Assembly (NCBI RefSeq): GCF_008152325.1
Contig: NZ_CP042243.1
Location: 1,741,026-1,805,025, forward strand
Origin: Crassaminicella thermophila
GTDB lineage: Bacteria; Bacillota; Clostridia; Peptostreptococcales; Thermotaleaceae
Length of the DNA: 64,000 nucleotides
Reading direction: 5' to 3'
Below the pieces are notes generated by a model, which worked only from the letters and a program-made list of their open reading frames with translations, did not search any database and was not told the origin of the DNA. Made by a program: the position numbers and the translations under genes. Numbering within the stretch: the stretch's first letter is position 1; each line of letters starts with the position of its first letter. Below are positions 35,372 to 45,137 of the stretch, in pieces.

Positions 35372-36793
35372 TTAGAACCTAAAATATAAAAATGGATTAT
35401 ATGCCTCATCTACTAGATAAGCAGTAGATAAAAACAATATAACAAAATATAGAATAGGTATTACAATATTTTCATAAAATCTCTTTTTATTCCCTTTTAA
35501 ATGCTTTTGTATAAAATTAGATCTGTTTTTTATGAAAGGGGTTGAACCAATCATCAATACAATGAATAAAAGTATATGGCTATATAGATAATAGATGAAT
35601 TTAGAATCTAGTAAATTTACATCATAAAATCCAAACATGACCCTAAAATAATCCAATGCTTTCGAGAAATCATCAAATACAAACCATACCCATCCTATCA
35701 TTAATAAGAAAGCAACATAAACATGTCGGATTGGCCTACATAGCCCTTCTAATATCTTTAATAATCCTGCTTTCTCAATAGCAATAATTATTCCAAAATA
35801 TAGACCCCAAACAACAAAGTTCCAGCTTGCTCCATGCCAAAGTCCCGTTAAAAACCACACGATAAATAAATTTCTATACATTTTGATTTTGCTTACTTTA
35901 TTTCCGCCTAATGGAATATATACATAATCTTTAAACCAAGTACTTAAAGAAATATGCCATCTTCTCCAAAACTCCGTAATACTTTGAGATATATATGGAT
36001 AATGAAAGTTTTCTAAAAAATCAAATCCAAACATCTTACCAAGTCCAATAGACATATCTGAATAACCACTAAAATCAAAATATATTTGAAATGCAAAAGC
36101 AATAATTCCTAGCCATGCTGTAAATACACTCATGTCAATCATACTTGTACTTTGTATTTCACTCCATAGCAAACCAATATTGTTAGCTAATAAAACTTTC
36201 TTTCCTAACCCTATAATAAATCTTCTTACCCCTTCAGCAAATTGATCGATATTTTCTTTTCGATGATTCATTTGCTTTGCTATCGTTTTATATCTTACAA
36301 TGGGCCCTGCAATTAATTGAGGAAATAGCATCACATAGGTTGCTAATGCAATTGGACTTTTTTGTACAGGAGCTTGTCTTTGATACACATCAATGGTATA
36401 TGACATAGTTTGAAATGTGTAAAATGAAATACCAATTGGAAGTGATAAATTAGGTGATATAAAACTTGTGTTTAGTAAATGATTTATATTTTCTATAAAA
36501 AAATCTGCATATTTAAAAAATGCCAATAAACTTAAATTTATTAGTATGGAAGATAATACAATAAGTCTTGCCTTTTGATCTTTGTGTCTATATCTTTCTA
36601 TTAATCGTCCATGTATATAATCAACAATAGATGAAAATATCATCAAAAAAATATAAACAGGCTCTCCCCATGCATAAAATACAAAACTAACCATCAGTAA
36701 AATTACATTCTTTATTTTATGAGGCGATATAAAATAAACAAATAATGTTATAGGTAAAAATACGAATAAAAACACTAAGCTGCTAAAAACCAT
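35372..36793 (-). CDS. MBOAT family O-acyltransferase (AlgI/DltB-like)
   Basis: A 473-aa polytopic membrane enzyme that passes an acyl group across the membrane to an extracellular acceptor. MBOAT features are LSLPIGISFYTFQTMSYTID, FPQLIAGPIVRY, FDFSGYSDMSIGLGKMFGF, and the WRRWHISLSTWFKDYVYIPLGGN segment. The catalytic His is in LTGLWHGASWNF. The size and pattern match AlgI-type proteins. It is the first gene of the MBOAT-DHHW pair. Confidence 0.93.
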   Translation of the reverse strand: MVFSSLVFLFVFLPITLFVYFISPHKIKNVILLMVSFVFYAWGEPVYIFLMIFSSIVDYIHGRLIERYRHKDQKARLIVLSSILINLSLLAFFKYADFFIENINHLLNTSFISPNLSLPIGISFYTFQTMSYTIDVYQRQAPVQKSPIALATYVMLFPQLIAGPIVRYKTIAKQMNHRKENIDQFAEGVRRFIIGLGKKVLLANNIGLLWSEIQSTSMIDMSVFTAWLGIIAFAFQIYFDFSGYSDMSIGLGKMFGFDFLENFHYPYISQSITEFWRRWHISLSTWFKDYVYIPLGGNKVSKIKMYRNLFIVWFLTGLWHGASWNFVVWGLYFGIIIAIEKAGLLKILEGLCRPIRHVYVAFLLMIGWVWFVFDDFSKALDYFRVMFGFYDVNLLDSKFIYYLYSHILLFIVLMIGSTPFIKNRSNFIQKHLKGNKKRFYENIVIPILYFVILFLSTAYLVDEAYNPFLYFRF

Positions 36794-36839
36794 CCTTACA
36801 ACACTTCCTATTATTTAATCTATAACGAACATTTCACAA

Positions 36840-36872
36840 AATGAAAAGGTACGAAAAACGTACCTTTTCATT
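36840..36872 (-). terminator. Terminator after the DUF4358 gene
   Basis: AATGAAAAGGTACG pairs perfectly with CGTACCTTTTCATT around five A residues. The 3' arm touches the stop codon of the DUF4358 gene. Confidence 0.85.
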
Positions 36873-37362
36873 ATTTTAAAGCATTATCAAATATTTCTTC
36901 CATTTTTTCAGCATCCTCAGAAATCGCTAAAAATATATATTTCCCTTCTACTTTTAGTATATGATTTTTTACAATTTCATAATTTTTAGGAACATAGTTT
37001 TCAAAAGCTTTTAATTGCTGCTGAACATGTTTTTCAAATCCTTCTTTTATAACGGATGCTTTTGATGGATCTTTTACTTTTATCACAGCTACTTCTTCTG
37101 CAGAAAGATTGATCATTGGATATCTTATAATTCCTTCTTCAACATCTTCTAAATTAATACCATAGCTTGCAATAACTTGTTTGTCAAACTCAGACAATTC
37201 TTGATTGGTTAAATTTAATTTTGCTAAACTAGAAACACTTTCAATTTCTTTTTCAATATTCATCATAATCTCTTTTACTGCTACATTAGGCTCTTGTTTG
37301 CCACATCCAACTAATGAAATAATTACTAGTACAATTATTGCTACACTTAAACTTTTCTTCAC
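36871..37362 (-). CDS. DUF4358 lipoprotein
   Basis: A 163-aa exported lipoprotein. The signal peptide ends in VISLVGC. The mature part has the DUF4358 pattern, with YGINLEDVEEGIIRYPMINLSAEEVAVIKVKD followed by a helical EGFEKHVQQQLKAFENYVP. Function is unknown; in Clostridia I recall such genes near MBOAT and DHHW genes, as here. The start is GTG at 37362, with GGAGGAG 8 nt upstream. A terminator separates it from the MBOAT gene, so it is not in the same transcript. Confidence 0.8.
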   Translation of the reverse strand: MKKSLSVAIIVLVIISLVGCGKQEPNVAVKEIMMNIEKEIESVSSLAKLNLTNQELSEFDKQVIASYGINLEDVEEGIIRYPMINLSAEEVAVIKVKDPSKASVIKEGFEKHVQQQLKAFENYVPKNYEIVKNHILKVEGKYIFLAISEDAEKMEEIFDNALK

Positions 37363-37513
37363 TTCTTTCTCCTCCCTATTTTTATAAATTAATTTTGTTT
37401 ATTAACAACACTTATTTAGACGCAGTAATTTTTGAAAAGTTCCATACAAATAAAAATTATATTTTGGTAATCAATATTAGAAAATGATAAAATTATATTA
37501 TTTCCAAAAAAAT

Positions 37514-37549
37514 AAAAGCTTTGAATCATAAACTTATTCAAAGCCTTTT
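37514..37549 (-). terminator. Terminator after pdxT
   Basis: AAAAGGCTTTGAAT and ATTCAAAGCTTTT form a stem with one G-U pair, followed on the minus strand by TTTTTTT. Confidence 0.85.
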
Positions 37550-37568
37550 AATTTTATCTAAAAATATT

Positions 37569-38147
37569 CTATTTAACTTCTTTTATCATATTAATAAAGT
37601 ATTCATGAAAAGTGGTATCATCTGTCAATTCAGGATGAAAAGAAGTTGCAATCATATTTTTCTGACGTGCCGCTACAATGTTTCCATCAACCCTATGCAG
37701 CATATCAACCTTTTCATCCATATCAACAATATATGGAGCTCTAATAAATACCATAGGAATTTCCTTTTCAGATATTCCTTTAATTACTTCTTTTGTAACA
37801 AAGCTATCTAGTTGAGACCCATATGCATTTCGTCTTACCTTGATATCCATAACTTTCAGATGAGCATCTTCATCACCATCTAACTCTTTAGCAAGAAGAA
37901 TCATTCCTGCACATGTTCCCCATACAGGTAGCCCATTGTTTATTTTATCTACTAACACTTCTTTGATTTGAAAATCATTAAGTAGTTTCCCCATTGCTGT
38001 GCTTTCCCCACCAGGTAATATAATTCCATCAAGATTCTCTAGCTGTTCAGCTTTTCTTATCTCAATAGCTTCATGCCCTAGTGATTGGATTATTTTTATA
38101 TGTTCTTTAAATGCACCTTGAAGTGCTAAAACACCTATCTTTTTCAT
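37569..38147 (-). CDS. pdxT: Pyridoxal 5'-phosphate synthase glutaminase subunit PdxT
   Basis: A 192-aa class I glutaminase that feeds ammonia to PdxS. The oxyanion motif LPGGESTAM, the nucleophile Cys in WGTCAGMILLA, and the His/Glu of SFHPELTDD form the triad. Length is standard. It starts one nt after the pdxS stop, with GAGGG upstream, giving a tight two-gene operon. Confidence 0.96.
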   Translation of the reverse strand: MKKIGVLALQGAFKEHIKIIQSLGHEAIEIRKAEQLENLDGIILPGGESTAMGKLLNDFQIKEVLVDKINNGLPVWGTCAGMILLAKELDGDEDAHLKVMDIKVRRNAYGSQLDSFVTKEVIKGISEKEIPMVFIRAPYIVDMDEKVDMLHRVDGNIVAARQKNMIATSFHPELTDDTTFHEYFINMIKEVK

Positions 38148-38148
38148 C

Positions 38149-39027
38149 CTAGTACCCTCTATTCGCCATTCTTTCTTCTTTATCTATTGAATATACATTA
38201 ATTCCAACCATTGCTTCTCCAAGGTTCTCTGATACTTCAGCTAATATCTTTGGATCATTAAAATGTGTAACAGCTTTCACTATTGCAGCAGCTCTTTTTC
38301 TTGGATCTCCAGATTTAAAGATTCCAGAACCAACAAATACACCATCACAACCAAGCTGCATCATCATCGCAGCATCAGCAGGAGTAGCAATCCCACCTGC
38401 CGCAAAGTTTACAACAGGAAGTTTTCCATATTCATGAACATACTCCACTAAATGAATAGGCGCTTGTAGTTCTTTTGCTGCATTCATTAATTCTTCTTTA
38501 GATAGACCTTGAATTCTTCTGATTTCAGCATTCATCATTCTCATATGTTTAACAGCTTCAATCACATCACCTGTTCCAGGCTCCCCTTTAGTTCTAATCA
38601 TTGAAGCCCCTTCTCCAATTCTTCTTAAAGCTTCACCTAGATTTTTAGCGCCACAAACAAAAGGAACTTTGAAAGCTTTTTTGTCAATATGAAGAGTTGG
38701 GTCAGCAGGTGTTAAAACTTCACTTTCATCTATATAATCTATTTCTAAAGCTTCAAGTATTTGTGCTTCTACAAAATGGCCTATTCTTACCTTTGCCATA
38801 ACAGGAATAGAAACAGCTTCTTTAATCCCTTTAATCATTTGTGGATCTGAAGCTCTTGCAACACCACCATGTTTTCTAATATCAGCAGGAACCCTTTCAA
38901 GAGCCATAACAGCACAAGCGCCTGCTTCTTCAGCAATCTTTGCTTCTTCAGGAGTCGTTACATCCATAATTACTCCACCCTTTAGCATTTGAGCAAGATT
39001 TTTATTTAATTCGTATCTATTGTCCAT
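38149..39027 (-). CDS. pdxS: Pyridoxal 5'-phosphate synthase PdxS
   Basis: A 292-aa TIM-barrel synthase making PLP from ribose-5-phosphate (or ribulose-5-phosphate), glyceraldehyde-3-phosphate and glutamine-derived ammonia. Catalytic lysines are in [15 protein letters not shown] and in [26 protein letters not shown] and [18 protein letters not shown] are invariant family stretches. GGGGGAATTGT precedes the ATG. It forms a dodecamer with PdxT from the next gene. Confidence 0.97.
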   Translation of the reverse strand: MDNRYELNKNLAQMLKGGVIMDVTTPEEAKIAEEAGACAVMALERVPADIRKHGGVARASDPQMIKGIKEAVSIPVMAKVRIGHFVEAQILEALEIDYIDESEVLTPADPTLHIDKKAFKVPFVCGAKNLGEALRRIGEGASMIRTKGEPGTGDVIEAVKHMRMMNAEIRRIQGLSKEELMNAAKELQAPIHLVEYVHEYGKLPVVNFAAGGIATPADAAMMMQLGCDGVFVGSGIFKSGDPRKRAAAIVKAVTHFNDPKILAEVSENLGEAMVGINVYSIDKEERMANRGY

Positions 39028-39182
39028 TACAATTCCCCCTTATTTTTATAATTGTATGGGTATTATTATAATTGTACCTCTCATCTTGCTATATATTATG
39101 GCACATTTATTATAATTTATCAATACTTTTTTGAAAATTGTATCGTTTTATATCGATTCAATATTACATAGTCCAACAAAAT

Positions 39183-39206
39183 AACCCGACAACTATTTGC
39201 CGGGTT
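39183..39206 (-). terminator. Terminator after pdp
   Basis: AACCCGGCAA pairs with TTGTCGGGTT (one mismatch) around ATAG, followed on the minus strand by ATTTTGTT. Confidence 0.8.
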
Positions 39207-39211
39207 GTAAA

Positions 39212-40537
39212 TTAGAATCTATTTATTCCATCTTTTGTAACAATTCCTTTAATCAGTTGTTTTGCTTTTATTTCCTCTTTTACAATCTCATAAGCATCAA
39301 AAATCATTTTTGTAGCTATCTCTTGTTTTTCTCCGTCATTTGCATATATTGTAGCAATCGCTTCTCCTTTTTTTACAAAATCTCCAATTTTCTTGTGAAG
39401 AACAATTCCTACAGATAAATCAATCTCACTTTCTTTTGTTTCTCTACCTGCACCTAATACTAGGGCAGCTCTTCCTATATCATCAGCTTTTATTCCTTTT
39501 ACATATCCTTCTTCATTAGATATAACAGATTCTACAATACTTGGTGCAGGCATTAGGGATGGATCATCAACAAACTTTGGATCTCCCCCTTGCGCTTTGA
39601 CAAGTTCTTTTAATTTTTCAAGCCCTTTACCAGAATCTATAATATCCTCAAGAATTTTTCTTGCTTCTTTTACATCTTTAGCTTTATCTCCTAATACAAG
39701 CATATAAGATCCAAGTGTTAAACAAAGTTCTGTAAGATCCTTTGGCCCTTTACCTTTTAATGTTTCAATAGCTTCCTTCACTTCTAATGCATTACCCACA
39801 GCAAATCCTAATGGTTGGTCCATATCAGTTATTACTGCAACTGTATTTCTTCCAACATGGGTTCCTATGTCAACCATCTCTTTTGCAAGTTCAAAAGAAT
39901 CATCTTCTTTTTTCATAAATGCACCACTACCTGTTTTTACATCGAGAACAATTGCATCTGCTCCAGAAGCTATTTTTTTGCTCATAATACTACTAGCAAT
40001 TAATGACATATTATCCACTGTTGCTGTGACATCTCGAAGTGCATAAAGTTTCTTATCTGCTGGAGCTAAGTTTGCTGTTTGACCAGCAATGGCAATTTTT
40101 CTTTCATTTACATTTTGTATAAACTTTTCAATTGGCAGATTTACTGAAAATCCTTCAAAAGATTCTAATTTATCAATTGTTCCTCCAGTATGACCAAGGC
40201 CCCTACCAGACATTTTTGCAACAGGTACACCTGCAGCAGCAACTATAGGACCAACAATTAAAGTAGTTGTATCACCAACACCACCTGTACTATGTTTATC
40301 TACTTTTTTTCCTTCAATTCCTGATAAATCAATTACTTCTCCACTATTTACCATGGCTTTCGTAAGATCAGCAGTTTCTCTTTTATTCATTTTTTGAAAG
40401 TAAATAGCCATCATTAACGCAGAAACTTGATAATCTGGAATTTCGCCTTTTGTATATCCATCAACAAAAAAATTAATTTCTTCTGTTGAAAGTTCTTCTC
40501 CATTTCTTTTTTTCATAATTAAATCATACATTCTCAT
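39212..40537 (-). CDS. pdp: Pyrimidine-nucleoside phosphorylase
   Basis: A 441-aa phosphorylase splitting uridine and thymidine (and deoxyuridine) into base and (deoxy)ribose-1-phosphate. The family signature [17 protein letters not shown] is intact; [13 protein letters not shown] binds phosphate, and [11 protein letters not shown] is present. The C-terminal domain is complete. ATG 40537 has GAGGTGAG 5 nt upstream. It is the last gene of deoC-cdd-pdp. Thymidine-only versus broad pyrimidine specificity cannot be fixed from reading. Confidence 0.95.
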   Translation of the reverse strand: MRMYDLIMKKRNGEELSTEEINFFVDGYTKGEIPDYQVSALMMAIYFQKMNKRETADLTKAMVNSGEVIDLSGIEGKKVDKHSTGGVGDTTTLIVGPIVAAAGVPVAKMSGRGLGHTGGTIDKLESFEGFSVNLPIEKFIQNVNERKIAIAGQTANLAPADKKLYALRDVTATVDNMSLIASSIMSKKIASGADAIVLDVKTGSGAFMKKEDDSFELAKEMVDIGTHVGRNTVAVITDMDQPLGFAVGNALEVKEAIETLKGKGPKDLTELCLTLGSYMLVLGDKAKDVKEARKILEDIIDSGKGLEKLKELVKAQGGDPKFVDDPSLMPAPSIVESVISNEEGYVKGIKADDIGRAALVLGAGRETKESEIDLSVGIVLHKKIGDFVKKGEAIATIYANDGEKQEIATKMIFDAYEIVKEEIKAKQLIKGIVTKDGINRF

Positions 40538-40559
40538 ATTTCTCACCTCATAAGCAAAA

Positions 40560-40949
40560 TTATTTTAAGTTTTCTGGTCCAAAGCTGTGTGGCAATAATT
40601 CTTTTAACGTATATTCCTTATATTCATCTTCAGATTTTGCAACAATTACTACAATATCTTCACCAAACTCCCTTATTGTTTGTCTACAAACACCACAAGG
40701 ATAAGTCCATTCTGAATCTCCTGTTATGGCAATAGCAATAAATTTTCTTTCTCCTTCAGAAACAGCTTTGCATATAGCTGTTCTTTCAGCACAAATAGTA
40801 GGTGTGTATGATGCAGACTCTATATTGCAACCTGTATATATTTTACCATTATCTGTTAATAACGCAGCCCCCACATGAAATCCAGAATAAGGAGCATAAG
40901 CATTCTTCTTAGCTTCTAATGCTTTTTTAACAAGATTTTTTTTATCCAT
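40560..40949 (-). CDS. cdd: Cytidine deaminase
   Basis: A 129-aa zinc enzyme deaminating cytidine and deoxycytidine. The catalytic HAE-type motif appears as [15 protein letters not shown], with Cys as zinc ligand and Glu as proton shuttle. The second zinc pair is in [31 protein letters not shown] is the usual N-terminal stretch. AGGAGG precedes the ATG. Together with pdp and deoC it converts pyrimidine (deoxy)nucleosides to free base and sugar phosphate. Confidence 0.97.
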   Translation of the reverse strand: MDKKNLVKKALEAKKNAYAPYSGFHVGAALLTDNGKIYTGCNIESASYTPTICAERTAICKAVSEGERKFIAIAITGDSEWTYPCGVCRQTIREFGEDIVVIVAKSEDEYKEYTLKELLPHSFGPENLK

Positions 40950-41030
40950 ACTTACCTCCTAAATAATGAGTCTTTAATCCTTTACCCAATTTTAGAAAAT
41001 GTTTTCCTTATACATAATTTGCTGGATCAT

Positions 41031-41699
41031 TTAATATCCAGCATTTGTATCTTTTCTCCCTTCAACAATAGCTATAGATGCACTCGCTCCAATTCTATTA
41101 GCTCCAGCATTAATAACAGCTTCAGCATCTTCTCTCGTTCTTACGCCACCTGATGCCTTAACTCCCATATCAGCTCCTACAGTCTCTCTCATAAGTTTGA
41201 TGTCTTCAACAGTCGCTCCACCTGTTGAAAAGCCTGTTGAAGTTTTTACAAAATCAGCACCAGCTTCTTTAGAAATTTCACATATCTTTACTTTTTCTTC
41301 TTCATTTAACAAACAAGTTTCTATAATTACTTTTACTAGAGCCTTTCCTTTTGCTGCATCCACTACAGCTTTAATATCCTCTTTCACTACATCGTATTTT
41401 TTAGATTTTAAAGCACCAATATTAATAACCATGTCTATTTCCTGAGCACCATTTTCTATTGCTTGTTTTGTTTCAAAAGCTTTTACTTCTTTTGTTGTAG
41501 CACCTAATGGAAAACCTACAACTACACAAGTTTTTACATTCGTTCCTTCTAGTTCTTTTCTTACAAGTGAAGTATAGTATGGGTTTACACATACTGAAGC
41601 AAATCCATATTGTTTCGCTTCCATACAAACTTGTTTTATTTGTTCTTCTGTTGCTTGTGGCTTTAATATGGTATGGTCTATAAAGGCTTGAATTTTCAT
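41031..41699 (-). CDS. deoC: Deoxyribose-phosphate aldolase
   Basis: A 222-aa class I aldolase that cleaves deoxyribose-5-phosphate to acetaldehyde and glyceraldehyde-3-phosphate. The Schiff-base Lys is in [15 protein letters not shown], the second catalytic Lys in [10 protein letters not shown], and the Asp in [16 protein letters not shown] 41699 has GAGGAG 9 nt upstream; an ATG three codons earlier touches that site. It is the first gene of the operon, under the TGTAACCGGTTACA operator. Confidence 0.96.
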   Translation of the reverse strand: MKIQAFIDHTILKPQATEEQIKQVCMEAKQYGFASVCVNPYYTSLVRKELEGTNVKTCVVVGFPLGATTKEVKAFETKQAIENGAQEIDMVINIGALKSKKYDVVKEDIKAVVDAAKGKALVKVIIETCLLNEEEKVKICEISKEAGADFVKTSTGFSTGGATVEDIKLMRETVGADMGVKASGGVRTREDAEAVINAGANRIGASASIAIVEGRKDTNAGY

Positions 41700-41768
41700 T
41701 CTTAACATCTCCTCTTTTTTATAATTTTATTTATATAGGTTTATTTTTATTAACTCGGCTTCAAATTA

Positions 41769-41782
41769 TGTAACCGGTTACA
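41769..41782. promoter_or_regulatory. LacI-family operator upstream of deoC
   Basis: TGTAACCGGTTACA is a perfect 14-bp palindrome 70 nt upstream of deoC. It shares the ACCGGT core with a site next to the regulator promoter. Confidence 0.75.
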
Positions 41783-41822
41783 ACTTTTTTAATTTAAATA
41801 TGAATATGTAAAATATTCACAT

Positions 41823-42845
41823 TTATTTTTCTATATATTTCTCTGATCCCTTTAAAACAATATCTGGTAAAAGAGTAATTCTTCTTATTTCTCTACTTTT
41901 TTTATTTTTCAAACTATCAATAAGCATTTTCATTCCTGTTCTACCTAATTCTATAGTAGGACCATTAATAAAACTAATATTCATTCCTATAATATTTAAT
42001 ACTTCAAGCTTATCAAAACCTATAATTGCCATATCATTTGGAATATGAATTTTTTCTTCTCGAAATGCTTTTATACATCCTAAAATCATTATATTACTAC
42101 TTACAAAAATAGCAGTAGGTTTATCCTTCATCTTTAGTATTTTTTTAGTAGCTTCATAAGCTTTTTCATGCTGATAATCGCCATGAAATATATATTCATC
42201 ATTTATAGGGATATTATAAATCTTTAATGCCTTTTTATATCCAATCAATCTATCTTTTGCAGGCCTAGAGTTCATCCTCCCAGTAATAATTGCTATTTTT
42301 CTATGCCCCGCTTTAATAAGAGCTTCTGTTCCTTCATAAGCTCCTTTTATATGATCTACAAAAACACCACTAAAATTAGCATATTTTACGTGTCCATCTA
42401 CTAATATAATAGGAATTCCAAAATTCTCAAGAGTTCTTAAATACTCACTGTTAAATTCAGTCTCAGCAGAAGTTGGTGTTATAATAATTCCTTGAATTCT
42501 CTGCTCTTTTAAAAGTTTAAGGGCTTTTAATTCCTTTTCCATATTTTCATCTGTATCACAAAGAATAATATTTAAATTATGCTCATCAGCTATTTGGCTA
42601 ATTCCTTTAATAATTTCCCCAAAAAACGGGTTGTTTATCTCTGGAACTATAACACCTATTGTATTTGTTTTACTTGTGGATAAGCTTCTCGCTATAGCAC
42701 TAGGAGTATAGTTTAATTCTTTGATTGCTTTTAAAACTTTTTGTCTCGTTTCATCTTTTACATATCCTGAATCATTTAAAACTCTCGATACAGTTGCACG
42801 GGATACTCCTGCTTCCTTGGCAATATCATTTATTGTAACTGCCAT
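41823..42845 (-). CDS. LacI/GalR-family regulator, likely of deoxynucleoside catabolism
   Basis: A 340-aa DNA-binding repressor. The N-terminal helix-turn-helix and hinge (MAVTINDIAKEAGVSRATVS, then NYTPSAIARSLST) are followed by a periplasmic-binding-protein-like effector domain with TNTIGVIVPEINNPFFGEIIKGI. GGAGG precedes the ATG. It is divergent in role from, but codirectional with, the deoC-cdd-pdp operon that starts 124 nt downstream, and palindromic sites lie before both. This suggests a CytR/DeoR-like regulator responding to a nucleoside or sugar phosphate. The effector is unknown. Confidence 0.88.
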   Translation of the reverse strand: MAVTINDIAKEAGVSRATVSRVLNDSGYVKDETRQKVLKAIKELNYTPSAIARSLSTSKTNTIGVIVPEINNPFFGEIIKGISQIADEHNLNIILCDTDENMEKELKALKLLKEQRIQGIIITPTSAETEFNSEYLRTLENFGIPIILVDGHVKYANFSGVFVDHIKGAYEGTEALIKAGHRKIAIITGRMNSRPAKDRLIGYKKALKIYNIPINDEYIFHGDYQHEKAYEATKKILKMKDKPTAIFVSSNIMILGCIKAFREEKIHIPNDMAIIGFDKLEVLNIIGMNISFINGPTIELGRTGMKMLIDSLKNKKSREIRRITLLPDIVLKGSEKYIEK

Positions 42846-42868
42846 TTTCGTTCCTCCTTATTCTTTTG

Positions 42869-42882
42869 AGAAACCGTTTGCA
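42869..42882 (-). promoter_or_regulatory. cre-like or second operator site before the LacI-family gene
   Basis: TGCAAACGGTTTCT on the minus strand matches the CcpA cre consensus at 12 of 14 positions and also resembles a LacI-family half-site pair. It lies just upstream of the ribosome binding site. Confidence 0.45.
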
Positions 42883-42933
42883 CAAACATAAAAAAAAACT
42901 ATTTATATATTTATAATACTCATTAATTTAGAT

Positions 42934-42949
42934 ATGATACCGGTTTCAT
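42934..42949. promoter_or_regulatory. LacI-family operator at the regulator's own promoter
   Basis: ATGATACCGGTTTCAT is a 16-bp dyad with one mismatch. It begins 7 nt after the -10 element, overlapping the predicted transcription start, which fits autorepression. Confidence 0.7.
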
Positions 42950-42955
42950 ACAGTA

Positions 42956-42984
42956 ACTATACTACATTTTTCTTCTAATTTCAA
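42956..42984 (-). promoter_or_regulatory. Sigma-A promoter of the LacI-family gene
   Basis: TTGAAA (42984-42979), 17-nt spacer, TATAGT (42961-42956). Confidence 0.75.
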
Positions 42985-43008
42985 TATATATTTTAAAAAA
43001 TAGAATAG

Positions 43009-43035
43009 GTGATATATGGAAATCCCATATATCAC
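43009..43035 (-). terminator. Hairpin downstream of apbE
   Basis: GTGATATATGG and CCATATATCAC form an 11-bp stem 50 nt past the apbE stop; a TATTTTTT run follows about 10 nt later. Confidence 0.5.
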
Positions 43036-43085
43036 TAAATAAATATTACCATATTTTTTCATATTTTGTCCACTTGTAGAGAGCT

Positions 43086-44135
43086 TCACTCAGATCGTTT
43101 TATCAACTTAAAATTCGAATCCGTTAGTGTAAAATACTCAACTAATCCAGAAGTTACATATACTTCAAAATCCTTCGTAATAAAAATAGCCTCTGTATCT
43201 TCTAATCTTTCTATAAGCTTTATCCCCTTATTCAGGCCTAATGAAAAAACTGATGTAGATAATGCATCAGCATCAATAGATTTATTTGTAATTATTGAAA
43301 CTCCTGCTAAATTATTTTCAACAGGATATCCTGTATTTGGGTCTAATATATGATGATAACGTCTACCATCTTCTTCAAAAAACCTCTCGTATATTCCTGA
43401 AGTAACAACCGTTTTATTTGCAACGTTCACAAATCCTATAGAATCTCCCCTTTGAGAAAAAGGATTTTGGATCCCTATCTTCCATAGACTTCCATCTGGT
43501 TTATTTCCATAAGCAAATACGTTACCACCTAAATTTATAATGGCATGTTTTATATTTTTTTTCTTAAAAATCTTTACAATTTCATCAGATGCATATCCCT
43601 TTGCTATACCTCCTAAGTCTAAAATCATACCTTCTTTCTTTAGCATAACACTTTTTTCCGATTCATTTAAAATAACATTATTATAGTTTACCAAATTCTT
43701 TTTTATGTGAATATCTTCTTTAGGCGGTACGTGAGCAGATTCTGTTCCAATATTCCAAAGCTTTACAAGAGGTCCAATAGAAATATCAAATCTCCCCTTA
43801 GCAAGTTTTGAAAAATATTTTCCCTTCTTTATTACATAATAAGTATCATCAGATACCTTAACAAAATCCTTTCCAGCTTTTGAATTAATATTTATAACTT
43901 CACTATTTTCCCTGTTAATTGTCATTTTATTCTCTATTTCTCTAAGTCTGTCAAACACCTTATGAAATACTTCATCTGAAGCATTATCGAAAATTTGAAT
44001 TGTAACTATCGTCCCTAAAACAAATTCTGTTTTTGAAACTGGTTTATTTTTTGAATTTATTGAACATCCTGAACTTATTATCAAAATAAATATTACACCA
44101 ATTAGAAAAGTAATTGTTCTTTTTCTATTTGTCAT
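43086..44135 (-). CDS. apbE: FAD:protein FMN transferase (ApbE family) lipoprotein
   Basis: A 349-aa exported flavin transferase that attaches FMN to Thr/Ser of target membrane proteins such as RnfG/NqrC-type subunits. The lipobox IISSGC lies at residue 24. Family features are LGTIVTIQIFD, DLGGIAKGYASDEIV, NLGGNVFAYG, HHILDPNTGYP and the metal-binding DADALSTSVFSLG. GGAGGAATTT precedes the ATG. No flavinylated target with the (S/T)GA(S/T) type acceptor is seen next to it. Confidence 0.93.
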   Translation of the reverse strand: MTNRKRTITFLIGVIFILIISSGCSINSKNKPVSKTEFVLGTIVTIQIFDNASDEVFHKVFDRLREIENKMTINRENSEVININSKAGKDFVKVSDDTYYVIKKGKYFSKLAKGRFDISIGPLVKLWNIGTESAHVPPKEDIHIKKNLVNYNNVILNESEKSVMLKKEGMILDLGGIAKGYASDEIVKIFKKKNIKHAIINLGGNVFAYGNKPDGSLWKIGIQNPFSQRGDSIGFVNVANKTVVTSGIYERFFEEDGRRYHHILDPNTGYPVENNLAGVSIITNKSIDADALSTSVFSLGLNKGIKLIERLEDTEAIFITKDFEVYVTSGLVEYFTLTDSNFKLIKRSE

Positions 44136-44209
44136 TTAAATTCCTCCATTTAAATATGCCTATCTATTATACCATATAAAGTTAAAGCTTTGGAGATAAA
44201 TCTCTTAAA

Positions 44210-45079
44210 TTAATGATTATAAAGCAACAACCAACCTCCAATTAATATAAGCATAGCACCAGGTATTTTTTCTTTAATATTTTCTTTAAAAAATATATAA
44301 GAAAAAATCATAGTAATAATCATTGAAACTTGGGTAACCGGCTCTGCTATACTCAGTTCCATATGATTTAGAGCTATTAACAAAAAAAGATATGCAAAAC
44401 CATTAATGGCACCACTAATAATAGAGATAATTTTTTTATTATGAAATACATGATAAATATAATTTTGCTTCTTTTTTATCAATAAAAATATGCCTATATT
44501 TAATGAAATAAAAAAATATAAAATAGTAGAATATAATATGGGAGAAGCAGCTATATAAAAATATGTATCTAGTATTCTTCCTAAAGATTGTAATACAACA
44601 AACAAAAGCATGAATCTACAAGATTGATCATTCAAAATAAATAAAATAGATTTTAAGGGTGATCCAATCCTTTTTAGTATAGATAATCCAGCAATCATAA
44701 TTATCACACCAACCACTTTAGTAATGGTTATACTTTCCCCTAAAAATATAAATGATAATAGCATCAAAAATAATGAATTTAAACTATGAATTGGTGTTAC
44801 TAAAGAAACTTCTCCTATAGCTAAGGCGTTCACATAAGCAACAAAACCTACAGCATATACCAAACTGCTTATATAACACGGTATAATAAATTTAAAATTG
44901 TCTACTTCTATAAAAAAATTAAATGGCAGTAAAAATAAACCTCCTATAAAAAAAAACAAAAAACTAGCAGCAATATTGCTATAACTGTCCCCTTCATCAT
45001 TTCCTAATAACCTTACAACAATTCTTTCAACAGACATCAAAAGTATTCGCAAAATCAAAGCAATATAAGATATAATCAT
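44210..45079 (-). CDS. DMT superfamily (EamA-type) transporter
   Basis: A 289-aa membrane protein with about ten helices and two EamA-type repeats; the end of the first is LGESITITKVVGVIIMIAGL and of the second FFKENIKEKIPGAMLILIGG. Substrates of the family are metabolites such as amino acids. GAGGGGG precedes the ATG. It lies 58 nt downstream of the five-gene FAD/Fe-S dehydrogenase operon, with no terminator visible in between. It may therefore be its last gene and import the substrate. Confidence 0.85.
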   Translation of the reverse strand: MIISYIALILRILLMSVERIVVRLLGNDEGDSYSNIAASFLFFFIGGLFLLPFNFFIEVDNFKFIIPCYISSLVYAVGFVAYVNALAIGEVSLVTPIHSLNSLFLMLLSFIFLGESITITKVVGVIIMIAGLSILKRIGSPLKSILFILNDQSCRFMLLFVVLQSLGRILDTYFYIAASPILYSTILYFFISLNIGIFLLIKKKQNYIYHVFHNKKIISIISGAINGFAYLFLLIALNHMELSIAEPVTQVSMIITMIFSYIFFKENIKEKIPGAMLILIGGWLLLYNH

Positions 45080-45137
45080 TTTTGTCCCCCTCGTTTTCTA
45101 AATGGTTCATCTTTTTATATTCTTACCTCCATATTTA

